Counted from the first letter of the stretch, positions 1-12,223 are shown. The stretch: DNA of 64,000 nt from Microcebus murinus (GCF_040939455.1 NC_134124.1:28285138-28349137), one strand, 5' to 3'. Numbers and translations are program-made. The notes: generated by a model from the letters alone, not told the origin.

Positions 1-324
1 ACAGTGCCATGATTGGGAAGAGGGAGTGTAGGAAAGGCAAGGTGCTTCAGAATTGTGGGCGTCTTCCCTTAGCTGTGACAATTCCATGTGTGCTTTCTTT
101 ATACTAATATTAAGCCAATCATTCATATTTTGTGAACTTTCATTTATGTGTGTTATTTTCTAAAATAAAGTTTAAAAAAGTAGCTTTAACTCCAGGAAAT
201 GTGACAAGGTAGTATTATGGAGGGGACCAGAAATTTTAAAAAGTCAGTCTCATTTCACAATTAGAAAGGGTTTGACATCTACCCAAGGGGAAAAAAAACA
301 CATTCTATTTAAAAAAATCTGCAC
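1..324. other. Unassigned AT-rich intergenic DNA
   Basis: No open frame, RNA gene or recognisable repeat was seen. The stretch is AT-rich with short A-runs near 285-297 and 311-317, just before the LINE-1 3' end that follows. Confidence 0.5.
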
Positions 325-805
325 TATAATGTTTATAGCAGAACAATTCACAATTGCAAAGATGTGGAAACAACCTAAGTGCCTATAAATACATGAGTGG
401 ATTAATAAAATGTGATATATGTATACCATGGAGTTCTACTCAGCCACAAAAAACAATGGTGATCTAGCACCTCTATTATCCTGGATAGAGCTGGAGCCCA
501 TTCTACTAAGTGAAGTATCGCCAGAATGGGAAAACAAGAACCATAGGTACTCACCATCAAATTGGTATTAACTGACTTAAGTGCACATATAGTAGTAACA
601 TTCATCAGGTGTTGGGCAGATGGGAGGGGAAAGAGAGGACGGGTATATACACACCTAATGAGTGTAATGCGCACCATCTGGGGGATGGACATGCTTGAAG
701 CTCTGACTTGGGTGAGGCAAAGGCAGTATATGTCATCTAACCATTTGTACCCCTGTAATACACTGAAATTAAAAATATAAAAAAAATAAAAAGGAAAAGA
801 AAGTG
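325..805 (+). mobile_element. LINE-1 3' end (end of ORF2 plus 3' UTR), 5'-truncated
   Basis: The segment carries the LINE-1 ORF2 C-terminal landmark CAATTGCAAAGATGTGGAAA followed by the usual run: CCATGGAGTTCTACTCAGCC, a GGATAGAGCTGGAG block, a 3' UTR and a terminal A-rich tail at about 772-805. It is only about 480 bp long, so it is strongly 5'-truncated. The 3' UTR after about 600 differs from the 49 kb copy and looks like a lineage-specific subfamily. No convincing target-site duplication was found. It has no coding capacity. Confidence 0.85.
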
Positions 806-2636
806 CCTGACAAATAGTTCAATGAAAAGTATTCTACCAAAAGTTGCCTTCCCCTAATATTTAAAAAATTATCTGCTCTCCTGCTATAAGCTCCCAAAAC
901 AAAAGGAATAAGGAGTGTTCAAAGCTTGTCACTTTGCTTTGAGATCTTATGACTGATAGCTAAAAGATTTTTTTTTAACAAATAGTTAAAAGATTTTTTT
1001 TTTTTTTAACAAACACTCTTATATCTTATGGAAACAGAGCTTGAGTTAAGTTTGTATTATCAGGAGTGGGGGGAGGAACTCAGGTATGGTTTAGAAATAA
1101 TTATATATATTTACATGAATTGTATAATTAAAGTAACTGTATTATCTTCAAAGAAGGTGTTTACTGCTCAGTTGTGTTTTGGTTTTAAAATGGATAAGTT
1201 TAAAAACAAATAACTGTATCTATTATTGTAAAAGAATAATTCCATTAGGTTTTATATAAATTTAAAAAACAATGGAGACAAACTTATTGCAATTTTCAAT
1301 ATGTTTTCATCTTCCAAACTACCATAAAAGGGCACTACTGAGACATTATTAAAATTTGATTTTTGCTTGAAAATTAAGAGGTACAGCTTACTTCTGCCTG
1401 AATTTGAGAGGTGTGTGTACCACGACTATACATACAGTAGCTACACAAGAGTCATTAGTCTGTATTTAAAGAAGAATCAATACCTAATTTTTAGATGAAA
1501 TCATCTTTTCTTGAAGATGTGGTAGCGGATGTCAACTCTAGTTAACTTGATCTATTATAAACTTATCAAAAATATAATGAATGACAGTTTCAAACTGTTT
1601 CTTATGATTACCACTCACAGGTGGTTAAAATTTCATTAAAAGGATCATTTCTAGTAAAGTCTTCAGTTATTTGAGGAACAGTGAACAAGTCTATTGAAAT
1701 TCCTGATATTACAGTCACCCAGAAAAATAATATAGAGAGTTTTCTAAAATGTAGGAATCCATGCAAAATATTATTTTCTTCCTTTTGAAATAATTTAGTA
1801 ATAATTATTTTAAATTAAACATGTTAGCTACCATAGGAAGAGAATCAAAGAAAAGATATTACTATAGAAATTTGCCTATTGTGTTCTGAAAATTCAAATA
1901 ATTTTTTTCATGATATCTAGTGTTTTAATATGCTTAAGATCATATGAATGGCTTATTTTGTTTATTTAGATCACTATCCACAACTGTTTTATTCAGGTTT
2001 TCACACCACATAGACTGTTCTAGTAGCTGGAACTGGTATAAAAGAGCTACATGCCAAATTAAAAAGTACTATTATATAATTAGAAATTGATGTACAAAGG
2101 CAATTTTGGAATTCTAAATTAGGAGGAACATATTTAAAATACAAAATACATCATTAGCAATGCTATGCAATGAGTTTTTGCCAGAGTGCTATGGTCACAA
2201 TTTAAATTGTTCCTAGGAATCAAGGGACTTTGCTGTTTTATTCAGATAAATACATAGATACATATTTAACACATATTTAATATATATCTACTAGATCTGT
2301 TCTAATATATTCCTAGAACACAAATTTTGATTTTTAAATTTTTTTCTTACTTAAGAGTAGCATGCTTCATTAATTATATTTTATTTCATTAACAAAAACA
2401 ACACTTGCAAATAAAACTGATTAAGGAAAAATTGGATTTTTATTATGGCCATCAAATTATATGAACTTCTACAAGAAAAAGCTTGCATAATTGAAATGAA
2501 GAATAAAATTATCTTCTTAGAGTTGACTGCATATCTTAGGAGTTTGATATCAAAAATGCCTTTACTCCAGATTGCTGTGTAATTACATACATTCCAGGGG
2601 TTTTAAAATTGATTCAAATTTATATTTTTATGATAT
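806..2636. other. Unassigned AT-rich DNA with a small local duplication
   Basis: No gene or interspersed repeat could be named here. The only internal structure seen is a short tandem duplication near 960-1016, listed separately. Frames of 60-70 codons in this stretch have no recognisable composition or domain and are treated as chance. Confidence 0.45.
960..1016. repeat. Two-copy local tandem duplication ending in T-runs
   Basis: A unit of about 25 bp reading TAAAAGATTTTTT...AACAAA occurs twice in tandem. The second copy has a longer T-run than the first. This looks like replication slippage or unequal exchange in an AT-rich tract. Confidence 0.75.
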
Positions 2637-3240
2637 ATTTGTTCATTCAGTTTCCAAACATTTATTGAGTGTATTTTATGGGCCAGGTGTTTTTCTAAGT
2701 ATTCGTGGTACTGCTATGAAGAAAACAGACAATTTGCCCCTTCTCATTGACTTTATATTCTGGCAGAGAGAGAAAAAATAAATAAAATAAATAAGATCAT
2801 TTCGGAGGGTGATAAGTTCTATGATAAAATCATGTGCAATGGCAATGCCTGTAGCTGTGCTTCTCTAGATATTGTTGTTAATAAAGTCCTCTTTGAGATG
2901 TGACTGTTATGTGAGCTGAAACCTGTACTAGAGAAGCTATCTATATCAAGGTCTAGAGAAAGAACTTTCCAGTCAAAGGGAATGATGAGTGCAGAAACTG
3001 TAAAGTAGGACTAAGCCTGGCATTTCTGAGGACAAATTATAAGGCCAGTGTTGTTGAATCCTAAAGAGCAAGAAGGAGAATGATAGAATACAAGATGGAA
3101 GAAGCGGACAAGGACCAGTTTGGAAAGAGCTCTTTTATGACATGGGAACAAGTTTGAATTGTAGTCTCGATATACGGGAAGGGAATGAATCTTGCAATCT
3201 GAGTGAAATTTCAGGTGAGCTAGGTTTTGTATAGGGAATG
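2637..3240 (-). mobile_element. LINE-2 3' region, antisense
   Basis: Read on the plus strand, the block starts with CATTTATTGAGTGTATTTTATGGGCCAGGTG. That is the reverse complement of the L2 3' end, corresponding to the family's CTGGCACATAGTAGGCGCTCAATAAATG motif. It continues through GTGATAAGTTCTATGA, a GAGCTGAAACCTG stretch and an AGGACCAGTTTGGAAAGAGC stretch, in the normal L2 order. It is highly diverged and non-coding. The far boundary is approximate. Confidence 0.7.
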
Positions 3241-5340
3241 AATCACAGACACTAGCTATGTGTTATTACTCTGATTTAGGCAAAACATGTTTGCAATAAC
3301 TACAAATGGTGCCGTTTGAAATTAACTTTGCCAAAGGCTGTTCATCTGGGGAGAAAAATCTTGGGAGAGAAATCAATTTGAATCCTTCTTTTTTTTCTTT
3401 TTTAGTTTCAAGTGATTTGTCAAGTTTTATTTCTTTGTTCTATACAGTCGTTAGACCTTAGCTTTTCAGTGAGATATAATAAAGGAAAAAAGTAGAGCGA
3501 TGACATTCATATTTATTTTGCCAACTTTGCTATGAGAAATAGTGACTTATAAGAAACTTTAGTATAAGCTGAGGATTTTATACTTGACTTCTTTTAGAAT
3601 GAACGGGAAGCTCTTTAAAGAAAAAGAAAAAACTTTCAAACACATTTATTTGTTTTATTCAAATAAGAACAAATATAACTTCCTTTTCTTAGCTTTGGCA
3701 AATTGCTAATTTTCCTAATCCTTAGCTGAGGCATCCTCAAATCTATAATTGATTAGATAGAGCTCCTCAGACTTCACTGTTGCAAAGAATATTAATATGG
3801 GTGCTCCCAAAAGAGGGTCCATAACCACTTAAGTTAAATCACTTGAACCTTTAATGAGGTAATCTACGTCATTGAATATTTGTTAAAGTAAGCAGCACTT
3901 TCCATTTTTATTTATATATGGGTCACTTTTAGCTTCATAACAGTTTATACCCAACCCTATCCAGCAGAACACCATGTGAGAAGGTATACAATTCAAATAA
4001 TTAATTTAGTCATGGCCCTCATTATGAATACCAAGTTTTTTATTATTCTTAGATTTTCAAAGGTATTGTGTTGTCCTTATAAACCTAGCTAAAATAAATA
4101 CTATGTATATTTATACATACATATTTGTACTCACATATACATATATAGGTATGTCCATTTTCTGCACTTGGCTTTATGTGAACTATTAGTAGTTGCTTGA
4201 AGAACATACTTTCTGTTTTTGCTCAGTAGGAAACACAAACTACAAATTTTCAAGATTCTATGGCAGGCATGCTATCAGCATGCTTCTATTAGTTCTTCCC
4301 AATCTAAATTGTGAAACCTGGTATGCTAAATAAATAATCAAAATGCTCCTATATGGATCTTCCCTGCATGTGGTTAGTATAATGACTGCTTTGGAGCTTC
4401 CTTGATTATCTGGTTGCTGTGAGAGTTTTCCCTTTGGGCTGTTGAGATTGACTAATATTGGTTTGGAAGAGTTGAGGTTGAGTCTCACTTCACAATAGGA
4501 GGCTGGTTAAGGGCACCTTTCTGGGTTTTGGGAGGCCATGGTTACTTTTAAGAACAATTTCTTAACTGTTTTTCTAAAATATTTTTGCTTATTTCTATAA
4601 AAAAAAGAATGAACTGTTTACTGTGTTAACTTGCCTTACTATTACATGATTTTACTTATACCATGATTTTATACAATTTTCATATTAATCTGGAAGATAA
4701 AATATTAAAAAAAGCACTGCCACAATGCAATACATAACTAGTTCGATTTCTCATTCATCATGAAATGCAAAGATTAGCACTTTAAATTGAGGACTATTTG
4801 AAATTGTTTGTTATTCTTGTGGAAGGAAAAAGTGTGTAATACAGTCAAGCAAACATTTGGGGAGCTTGTGGAAAGTAAAAGTGTTTGTGAATATACTGAA
4901 TACAGGTGTCATGATTTTTAAATAATGCTTTCTAAAAATTAACTTTAGAACTTTCCCTTATGAAATGTTTTCTCCTTTTGGGAACAACTGATATGTAGCT
5001 TTTTTTTCTTTGTTCTGTACTGAGTCTCAAAAAATAATACACACTTAAAACCTACTGTTCTGTTGCAACTAAATGCTCTGAAGCTCACCTCCTCCAAGAT
5101 ACATATTGGGAAGTGGAATTTCTTAATCTTATTCTATCTAGAAAAGCAGACAAACAAAAAGGAATGTTTGTTCTATATATTAAGTTAGACATTAACTTAG
5201 AACCCATTGATGTGCTTTGCTTGGATGTTTGTTTTGTTTGGTTTTTGACTTTCCACCCATAAAAAAGCAACATGGGAATATTGTTCCACTTTCATTTTGG
5301 TTTGGGGCTTTATTAGATGCTAATATTCTTTTTAAAAATT
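3241..5340. other. Unassigned AT-rich DNA
   Basis: No gene, RNA or nameable repeat was seen across about 2.1 kb. Short frames such as minus 4258-4488 have no recognisable features. Some of this may be old repeat too diverged to recognise by eye. Confidence 0.4.
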
Positions 5341-5392
5341 GTAGGTAAAGTATATTGTGTAGGTAAAGTATATTGTAGGTAAAGTATATTGT
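5341..5392. repeat. 18-bp tandem repeat, about 2.9 copies
   Basis: The unit GTAGGTAAAGTATATTGT is present as two perfect consecutive copies (5341-5358, 5359-5376), then a third lacking its first GT (5377-5392). Identity is essentially complete, so the expansion is recent or still variable. Confidence 0.95.
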
Positions 5393-6748
5393 GTTGTATT
5401 TGGCCTGCTTTATTTTTTTCATTTCCAGATTTTCAGTCTAGTGCTAACACACCTTCCAATTAATCCAACAGAGGAAATCACTTATAAGAAGAAAGTAAAA
5501 TAATCTTTAAAATATTATTTAACAACCTCTTATTAACATGAAATGGTCTAACCATAAGCTCTGTCTAGCCTTAATACCAAAATCACTGATATTGGATGTC
5601 CTTTCTCCACTCCATGCCTTGTCTCTTTTTATTAGTATTCGGTGCCTCTCTTCTTCCTGAATGCACCTTTCAAAATTATGACATATTAATTATAGACATT
5701 AGGGATGGAAATGATCTATTACTGTAGGTCATCTAATGCCCCCCAGAGGCCAATTCTCATTGCTGTATTATCCAGTGCTTTTCACAGGTTATTTTAAATA
5801 ACTCAAGAAATAAAGATTTCCCCCTTTTCCCTATTACACAACCAGTTTCCCCCATGGATTTCACTCTGCTTTGATACTCTAACCAGTTTCTAACAAGCAA
5901 ACCATTTCTTAACACATGTAAAATTGCACAGACTTGTAATACCTCTGGCACATTGCACTCTTTAACACTGTTATTAATATGTTAACAGGTGGAAACTTAT
6001 TATCATCTGACTGCTTGGAGTGTGAAATGTCTTATACTCATTTCATTTTCAATTCTTTGTAGTTTATGGTTACACTTGATTAAAGGTGGTCCTGTGAACA
6101 CTGCAAGTTGTTTTAATTCAAGATAAAAATGCTGAGGACTACATTCAGAAATATATTAGATATTGATTTTTACGTGGCCTTAGCACTAGTCTAATCTGAA
6201 TTCAAATGCAAAAATTTTTGAAACAGTATGTGAAAATAGATTAAAGCATAACCAAACTCTAGTCAAAATTAGTAAAATGAATGCTGTGGAAGTGCTGTAG
6301 AATAATAACAGAAAAATACTAGAAGACGATTCAATATATAGATATGTAATGTCACCAAATAACAGAATTTGAGGTTTATGATGGATATCATTCTTTTTGC
6401 GTTAGATTATCTGTGTCGCTCTAATATTTGCAAGCTAAGTGCATACCAAAGAAGAATGATGACATTAGGGATGCTGATGTAAAAGAAATGTCAGTTTCTT
6501 AGATGTGCATGGTCTACATTTTTAAGAATAGCTGCTCCTGATATCCGTTTGTTCCCATAACTCAAAATAAAAGAATGTGGTAATCAGCACCACAGACAAC
6601 AGTACTTGGAAATAAATATAGTAATTCTATCCTAAATAATACTAAGCAAAAGATTGTCCTTAGGGTTCAAAAAAATTCCTTATTCCATTTGAATATAAAT
6701 GGAAATTTGATACAATAAGTAACCATTTAAAGCATGAATCTACAACGG
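5393..6748. other. Unassigned AT-rich DNA
   Basis: No gene or clear repeat. The 5690-5980 interval is slightly richer in C runs and gives a 64-codon minus-strand frame, but nothing in it is recognisable. Confidence 0.4.
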
Positions 6749-7295
6749 TGCTGGGGAGGGTGACAAAACTTTACCAGTACCCTATCAGGATTTTCAGCAG
6801 GGCCTGCGAATTAAACTGACATAAGACAGACTATCAGGAAAAAAGCATGCAAATGTTATTTGAAATAAATTTTACATGACAAGAAAGCCCTCATAAGGAA
6901 ATGAAGTGGCTAGAGCCAAACACTTCTGTACTGAGAGTGACAAAGAACAGTAAATTGTAAACATGAAACAATGCAAGGGGACTGGGCTTGCATGGAGTGG
7001 ATCCATGTGGTTAATAGTCAAGAAGTGAATAAGAAGATGAGGGTTAGTTTACAAGATATGTCTGCACAGACTTCTCTCAGCCTGGACTTCCTGTCCCTGG
7101 TGGTAAGAATGTTACTTTTCTCCTGGTATAGGGATGATAGCCTTCATATGGGGGTTTTTTGCCCTGCTTTCAGGAAGAAAAAAAGGAGATCAGGATGCCT
7201 TTCTTGTTAACTGCTGTTTTTCAAGTACCTTTAGCTCAAAATAATCTTTATGCCAACATGGCATATTTGGGGGTGGCACATTCTGCCACCCTTCA
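6749..7295 (-). mobile_element. Solo LTR of an ERV1-like endogenous retrovirus, antisense
   Basis: The plus strand runs from TGCTGGGGAGGGTGACAAAA to GGCACATTCTGCCACCCTTCA, giving TG...CA ends over about 547 bp. Internal landmarks such as CAGGATTTTCAGCAGGGCCT, TTTAGCTCAAAATAATC and ATGCCAACATGGCATATTTG match a common primate ERV1-type LTR read in reverse. No matching target-site duplication or adjoining retroviral coding DNA was found, so it is most likely an old solo LTR. The 79-codon plus-strand frame inside is incidental. Confidence 0.65.
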
Positions 7296-8084
7296 GTGTT
7301 ATCGGTTAATTCATGTCTCTTTTCTTTTGTAATACAATTATGTTTCATAATGGGTCCAGCTGAATTTAATTGAATTTACTCAGCCTCAGGCCTGAACATG
7401 GAGTCTAGCCTAGAGACTGTCAGCAAATGCAGAAAGAAACACAGTACAATTCACACCCTAGAAAGTCTAAGTGCTCTGCAAGCTGCAGCTGTTGCTACAT
7501 TGAATGAGACCTCATGTTCTCGTGCCCTTAGGTCATGCTCTTAAGTTTTCATTCTCAAGATCATATTATTCTCCCAATATTTTTACAGGGGAGTTAGTCT
7601 GACTGAACTTGGGTCATCTGAGGGTTGTCCCCATGAGCTGAGGAGAAGGAGCAGCTGATTGCATTAGTTTCTTTATCGGTAGGAATTAAACTACCTCCCA
7701 CCAAGCATATACACAATTGAAAATCCCCCAAAGAGAGGCATAATTATAGAAAAAATGGGTGGAGGTTAATAGCAAAGCTATTAGAAAGCCCAAAGTGAAA
7801 AATAACCACTGTAAGTACCTGTGTATGTCAGGGATTATGCTAGCTATTAAATGGAATTAAAGAAAAAAAGACACCATCTTTTTACCATATGGGTTTAATA
7901 ATCTACTGTCGAAACGTGTTATAAGGAAATAATGCATGTTTGAAATATAATCACAGTTTGACAACATTTAATAATTTCCTTTCTCTGGATAGCCAGTATT
8001 ATTCATTGTTTGGGGGAAAAAAGGAAAACAAGAAACAAGAAATTTACCTTAGAAATTTTGTCCATAATGATAGGTTATAAAATC
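7296..8084. other. Unassigned DNA between an LTR and a MIR
   Basis: Moderately GC-richer at 7380-7680 than its surroundings, with no open frame and no recognised family. It could be degraded retroviral or other repeat DNA next to the LTR, but nothing specific supports this. Confidence 0.35.
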
Positions 8085-8225
8085 TAATCTCAGTTCTCTC
8101 CTCTTTAATATATAAAGAATAATACCATGATGTAACTAAAAGGGTATTTTGAAGATTAAATGAAGTAATAAATGTATAGTGCATAGAATATATCTGGCAT
8201 TTAATAGCAGTTCCAACATGTTACC
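8085..8225 (+). mobile_element. MIR SINE fragment (3' half), sense
   Basis: The order TCTCAGTTCTCTCCTCTTTA, AATAATACCATG, GAAGATTAAATGAAGTAATA and TGCATAGAATATATCTGGCA follows the MIR consensus from the CTCAGTTTCCTCATCTGTAA motif to the shared CORE/L2-like tail. It is strongly diverged, as expected for this ancient tRNA-derived family. Confidence 0.65.
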
Positions 8226-8230
8226 TTTTA

Positions 8231-8410
8231 GTTTATTTTTTGTTTGTTTGTTTTTTGGAGATAGAGTCTCGCTCTGTTGCCTAGGCTGGAGAGACATGGC
8301 ATTGTCCTAGCTCACGGCAACCTCAAACTTCTGGTCTCAAACAAGCGATCCTTCTGCCTCAGCCTCCTAAGTAGCTGGGACTACAGGCATGCACCACCAT
8401 GCCGGGCTAA

Positions 8411-8454
<44 letters not shown>

Positions 8455-8617
8455 ATATATATGTTGTCCAGCTAATTTCTTTCTATTTTTAGTATAGACG
8501 GGACCTCACTCTTGCTGAAGCTGGTCTTGAACTCTTGAACTCCTGATCTCAAACGATCCTCCCGCCTTCGCCTTCCTTAGTGCTAAAATTATAGCCATGA
8601 GCCACTGCGCCCAGCCC
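8231..8617 (-). mobile_element. Dimeric Alu SINE, antisense, with TSD and an internal (TC)n tract
   Basis: A T-rich start (reverse-strand poly-A) leads into GAGATAGAGTCTCGCTCTGT, then TAGCTGGGACTACAGGCATG in the first arm and GAGCCACTGCGCCCAGCCC at the far end. Flanking direct repeats TTACCTTTTA (8221-8230) and TTACCTCTTA (8618-8627) match at 9 of 10 bases, consistent with a target-site duplication. The inter-arm linker is expanded by a dinucleotide microsatellite. Non-coding. Confidence 0.93.
8413..8451. repeat. (TC)n microsatellite inside the Alu linker
   Basis: About 19 uninterrupted TC units lie between the two Alu arms, followed by a short (AT)n. The tract replaces the usual T-rich linker sequence. 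It probably grew from the linker after insertion. Confidence 0.97.
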
Positions 8618-8627
8618 TTACCTCTTA

Positions 8628-9984
8628 TTCTTTAGATCCTAAAAACACTTGAGTTTTATTGCAACTACCTTTACTACTACTATTAATAATAATATTGTAA
8701 TTGTCTTGCATGCAGTACAGTGGTTGTATGAAGTTTCCCAGAGTTTCAGGTAAAATTTGGTAATCACTGGTAATGTATTTTAAACATCTCTTATATATCT
8801 ATTTACATATAGTGATATACAGCAGGTGAAGCATGAGTACTTCACCACATCACACCCCTTCCTGGGTGCAGTGAACAAGTGAGATATTTTTGGTAAATTA
8901 ATAACAAATTAAAAAATAAAAGTATATTATAAAAAATTAAGTGCTCAGACAAGAGAAAGCAGATAAATTGAATGACCCAAAAGAATAATGTGCTTGCACT
9001 TTAGCATCATAAAATATAAGAAAATCTATTTGCAAAATTTGCATAAAACCCACTGTGATCTTCAAAGTATATCCCAATTTGACAGTAGAAAACTAATATG
9101 TGGATGAAGGTGATGGTCTGGCATATTTTATAGTGGTAGATTTAAAATTGCACGTAACAACATCACTAAGAAGCAGATTTGAGGACTATGATTTACATGG
9201 AATGTCGCCTAAAAATAAAATTTTTCTATCCAAAGTCACAAAATACTCATATGGTCTTTCTTACTCATGCTATGCTACCAGAAACCAAAATATATTTTAT
9301 CTATCTTGTCAAGATACATAATTAGATGAAAAGAGTAAAACTAGGTGAGAAGTTCTCTATGGTAATATCCATGGTAAATATTCAATTTTAGCATTGAGTA
9401 AATGTTAATCTATACAGAAATGCGAGATCTTTAAGTAGGTGATAATGACAAATTGAAAAGTGTTATGTAGTTTAGACTGGTGAATGATGTTATTAGAAAC
9501 CTAATCTTTATACTTAGTAGAAAATACTTTAATAATGATTATAGACCAAGAAATAAAGCTGTCTGTATTCATTTCCAATGCTGTTATTAAACAGCCAGGT
9601 GACCACTCACATAGGAAAGAAGGGAATTGACTTATCATATGAAAAACAGTATGTTTTAATTAAAAATGGCCTACATACTTTTAGAAGAAATAAGTTGAAT
9701 ATATGAATAGCTTTTAAAGTGAGATTTGAAACAGAAAGTAAAACAATCCATAAATTGAACTAGCTTATCTCAATCTTAAAGTCTAAGTGTATTTAATTCT
9801 ATATAATCAAAGATGATTACAAAAACTGAAGTCAAAAAACACCTAACATGACATTTATTAATCTTTCATACTTAAATATCTTTCTAGAAACTAAAATTTT
9901 GTTATTTACTGTGATGAGATAAACACTATAGAAGGGCAAATCTGAGAATTGGCGAGACCTTACAGGCAACATGCTATTGTTCTT
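8628..9984. other. Unassigned AT-rich DNA
   Basis: No gene, RNA or confident repeat. A 73-codon frame at 9100-9321 has no recognisable features. Confidence 0.4.
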
Positions 9985-10185
9985 TGCCTTTGGTAGGTTT
10001 TTTTGCGTTTGTAAAAATTGCATAAATTTAAGAGATACAAGTGCAACTTTGTGACATGCATATATTGCATAGAAGTCTGGGGTTTTTAATGTTTTCATCA
10101 CCCAAATAATGTCTATTATATCCATTAAATAATTTCCCATCATCCACCTTCCACCCTCCCCATTACTCCATAGAGTCTCCAAAGT
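9985..10185 (-). mobile_element. LINE-1 3' UTR fragment, antisense
   Basis: Read on the plus strand, TTTAAGAGATACAAGTGCAA, TGACATGCATATATTGCATA, GTCTGGGGTTTTTAATG and CACCCAAATAATGTCTATTA follow the reverse complement of a primate/mammalian L1 3' UTR. The C-rich end CACCTTCCACCCTCCCC corresponds to the G-rich polypurine tract of the 3' UTR. The 116-codon minus-strand frame at 9832-10182 overlaps this UTR and is not a gene. Confidence 0.85.
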
Positions 10186-10434
10186 TGAATAAATTCAGAG
10201 TTTATGTCATTTCTGAGAATTTATATGGAAATTGGTTAGTTCATATATTATTGGTAAATATGCATATGTTCTTTATATAAGAATGCTTTATAAACTAAAT
10301 GCATTTTATAATGATCTTACCATGAATTTCAATTTTGATAGCATGAATATATACATATAGCTGTGATTTGCCTTGAATTTATACAAAAGTAAGAATTGGG
10401 TTTTATCAAGTTTTTATTTTATGCCAGAAAATAA

Positions 10435-10620
10435 ACTAAGCAAATGGCTTACATTATTTCATATTATTAATTCATTTGAATATTCATTTAATAAAGAAAT
10501 GGAGACTAAGAGAATTTAAATTTTGCACAATCACATAGCTAGTAAGTGATAGTCTCAAGATTTGAGTACAAAATATATGACTTCAGTGTGAATGTAATGC
10601 ATATACCTTTGTCTGTATTC
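10435..10620 (-). mobile_element. MIR SINE, antisense
   Basis: The plus strand shows GAAATGGAGACTAAGAG followed by ACAATCACATAGCTAGTAAG. This is the reverse complement of the MIR core and tRNA-derived region (family motif CTTACTAGCTGTGTGACCTT). Copies of the same arrangement occur at 11.2, 47.5, 55.5 and 58.8 kb. Confidence 0.75.
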
Positions 10621-11239
10621 TCTAAGACTTTAAGGTTCTCATTGGCACAGCCTTACGGAGTCTTACAGATATTTTTTATGCCATGGTTATTAATAATTCT
10701 TGCAATTTTAATATTGTAATATCATACATATAAAATGGACATAAGTCAATGTATATCTTAGAACCCAGTCAGAATTTGTATTGGCCAGTGACTCTTAAAA
10801 AATAATTTTCAAGGCCAGTTTGACTGATGGAATCATTACAGTTTTTTGTATTTAAAAAAGTCTATGCATTTTGTTATGAAACAAGTTCAATGAAATGATA
10901 CGCCTGAAAATTAAGCTGTGCCTTGTTCCATTTTTATATTTATTCCTATGGCAGCATTTTGAATATCAAGCATATCCTTAGAATTTTATAATTTAGAAAT
11001 ATCCAAATAGTTTAATAAATTTCTCAGCATCATGTTACATCGGGCTCTTGCAAAGTAAATTATAATTCCCTCTTGTCAGAGATGAATTGAAAAAGATTGA
11101 TTCTTTTACCTTTTTTCTATATTAGCCTAGATATTTACACCAGGACTTATTAGGCAAACTATTTGGAACGTGTTAGAAAAGTGAGGAGAATAAGCACACA
11201 GATGGTTTTATTAAATGGACCATATATGATTATAAGTGC

Positions 11240-11640
11240 TTTGAAATCCATAACAATAATAATAACAGGTATCCCTTATTTAGCTCTTGCTAATGCTAGA
11301 CACCATGCTAAACAACTTGCAGGTTGATTTACTCTTTTTTCATTCATTCAGTAATTATTTGTTGAATGCCTATCATTTGCTAGATAATGTTCTTGGTGCT
11401 TGCAATATAGCAGTGAAATCCACAGCAAAGTTCTTGCCTTCAAGAAATAAAGATTCTACTGAGCCTCAGAAAAACCTGGGAATTAGGTACTACTTTATCC
11501 CAATTTTATAGTTGAGAACTCTAAGGTATCCTCAGGATGTAAGCAAGATCATTTTGCCCAGATCATTTTGTAAAGCCTGAATTTAACTCCTGTTTGTCTG
11601 ACTTCTGATTCCAAGCACTTAAGCATTGTACTATACTGAA
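11240..11640 (-). mobile_element. MIR SINE, antisense, split by an L2 fragment
   Basis: The left part (11240-11336) reads CAGGTATCCCTTATTTAGCT...GGTTGATTTACTC, the reverse complement of the MIR 3' part. The right part (about 11460-11640) resumes with GAGCCTCAGAAAAACCTGGG, TAGGTACTACTTTATCCCAA and a GATGTAAGCAAGATCATTTT segment. The two parts join up in the MIR consensus if 11337-11458 is removed. Confidence 0.75.
11337..11458 (-). mobile_element. L2 3' end fragment nested in a MIR
   Basis: CATTCATTCAGTAATTATTT, GTTGAATGCCTATCATTTGC and ATATAGCAGTGAAATCCACA are the reverse complement of the L2 3' terminus. The fragment is about 120 bp and lies exactly where the surrounding MIR is interrupted. 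Both elements have the same orientation and their 3' ends share homology, which is known for MIR and L2. Confidence 0.7.
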
Positions 11641-12172
11641 AAGAGGTTAGCTGAGTAGATTAAGACACTGCATCAAGACTATACTTATTTTAAGATGTTA
11701 TCCAAAACACTAAAATGTTAAGAAAATATTTCTTGTGTTAATAATTTTTCTTTCGAGTTATGCTTTAAATTTATCATCTCTACTTATTCATTCGATTTTG
11801 AGCCTGGTATACCTCTGCCTGTGAATGCTGTGAACACGCCCTGTGCATGTTGCCCTGAATGATAAAGTGTGTGGAACAACAGGAGAATTATAAACTACAG
11901 AGGAGGCTGGGTTTCAGGCAGATCCATTTAAAAGAATAGTTTTAAAAGTGTAAATTTTACTTTTATAAACAAATCCAACTTATTCCAGTAAGTAAACACA
12001 TTACTTGGTGAACATTACTCAAAGAATTATTTAACATTAAGTAAACATGCAATAGTCTAAAATTCTATCTCATATAGTGATAACTGTCAAATACTGTCAC
12101 TTTTTAGAAGAGAAGAAACACATTACATTCAAATGGTGGAGTAGGGCGAAAGGAGAATTGTTCTATCTATCA

Positions 12173-12176
<4 letters not shown>
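11641..12176. other. Unassigned AT-rich DNA
   Basis: Nothing recognisable between the MIR and the (TC)n tract. Confidence 0.4.

Positions 12177-12220
<44 letters not shown>
12177..12220. repeat. (TC)n microsatellite
   Basis: Twenty-two uninterrupted TC units, preceded by an impure (ATC)n-like start. The serine-leucine run in the overlapping 64-codon frame is only the translation of this tract. Confidence 0.98.

Positions 12221-12223
<3 letters not shown>

Noticed and set aside
5341..5392. CRISPR-like or regulatory direct repeat
   Set aside because: The copies are directly tandem without spacers, and the window is primate nuclear DNA.
9832..10182. 116-codon minus-strand frame
   Set aside because: It overlaps an antisense LINE-1 3' UTR, which is noncoding in the family.
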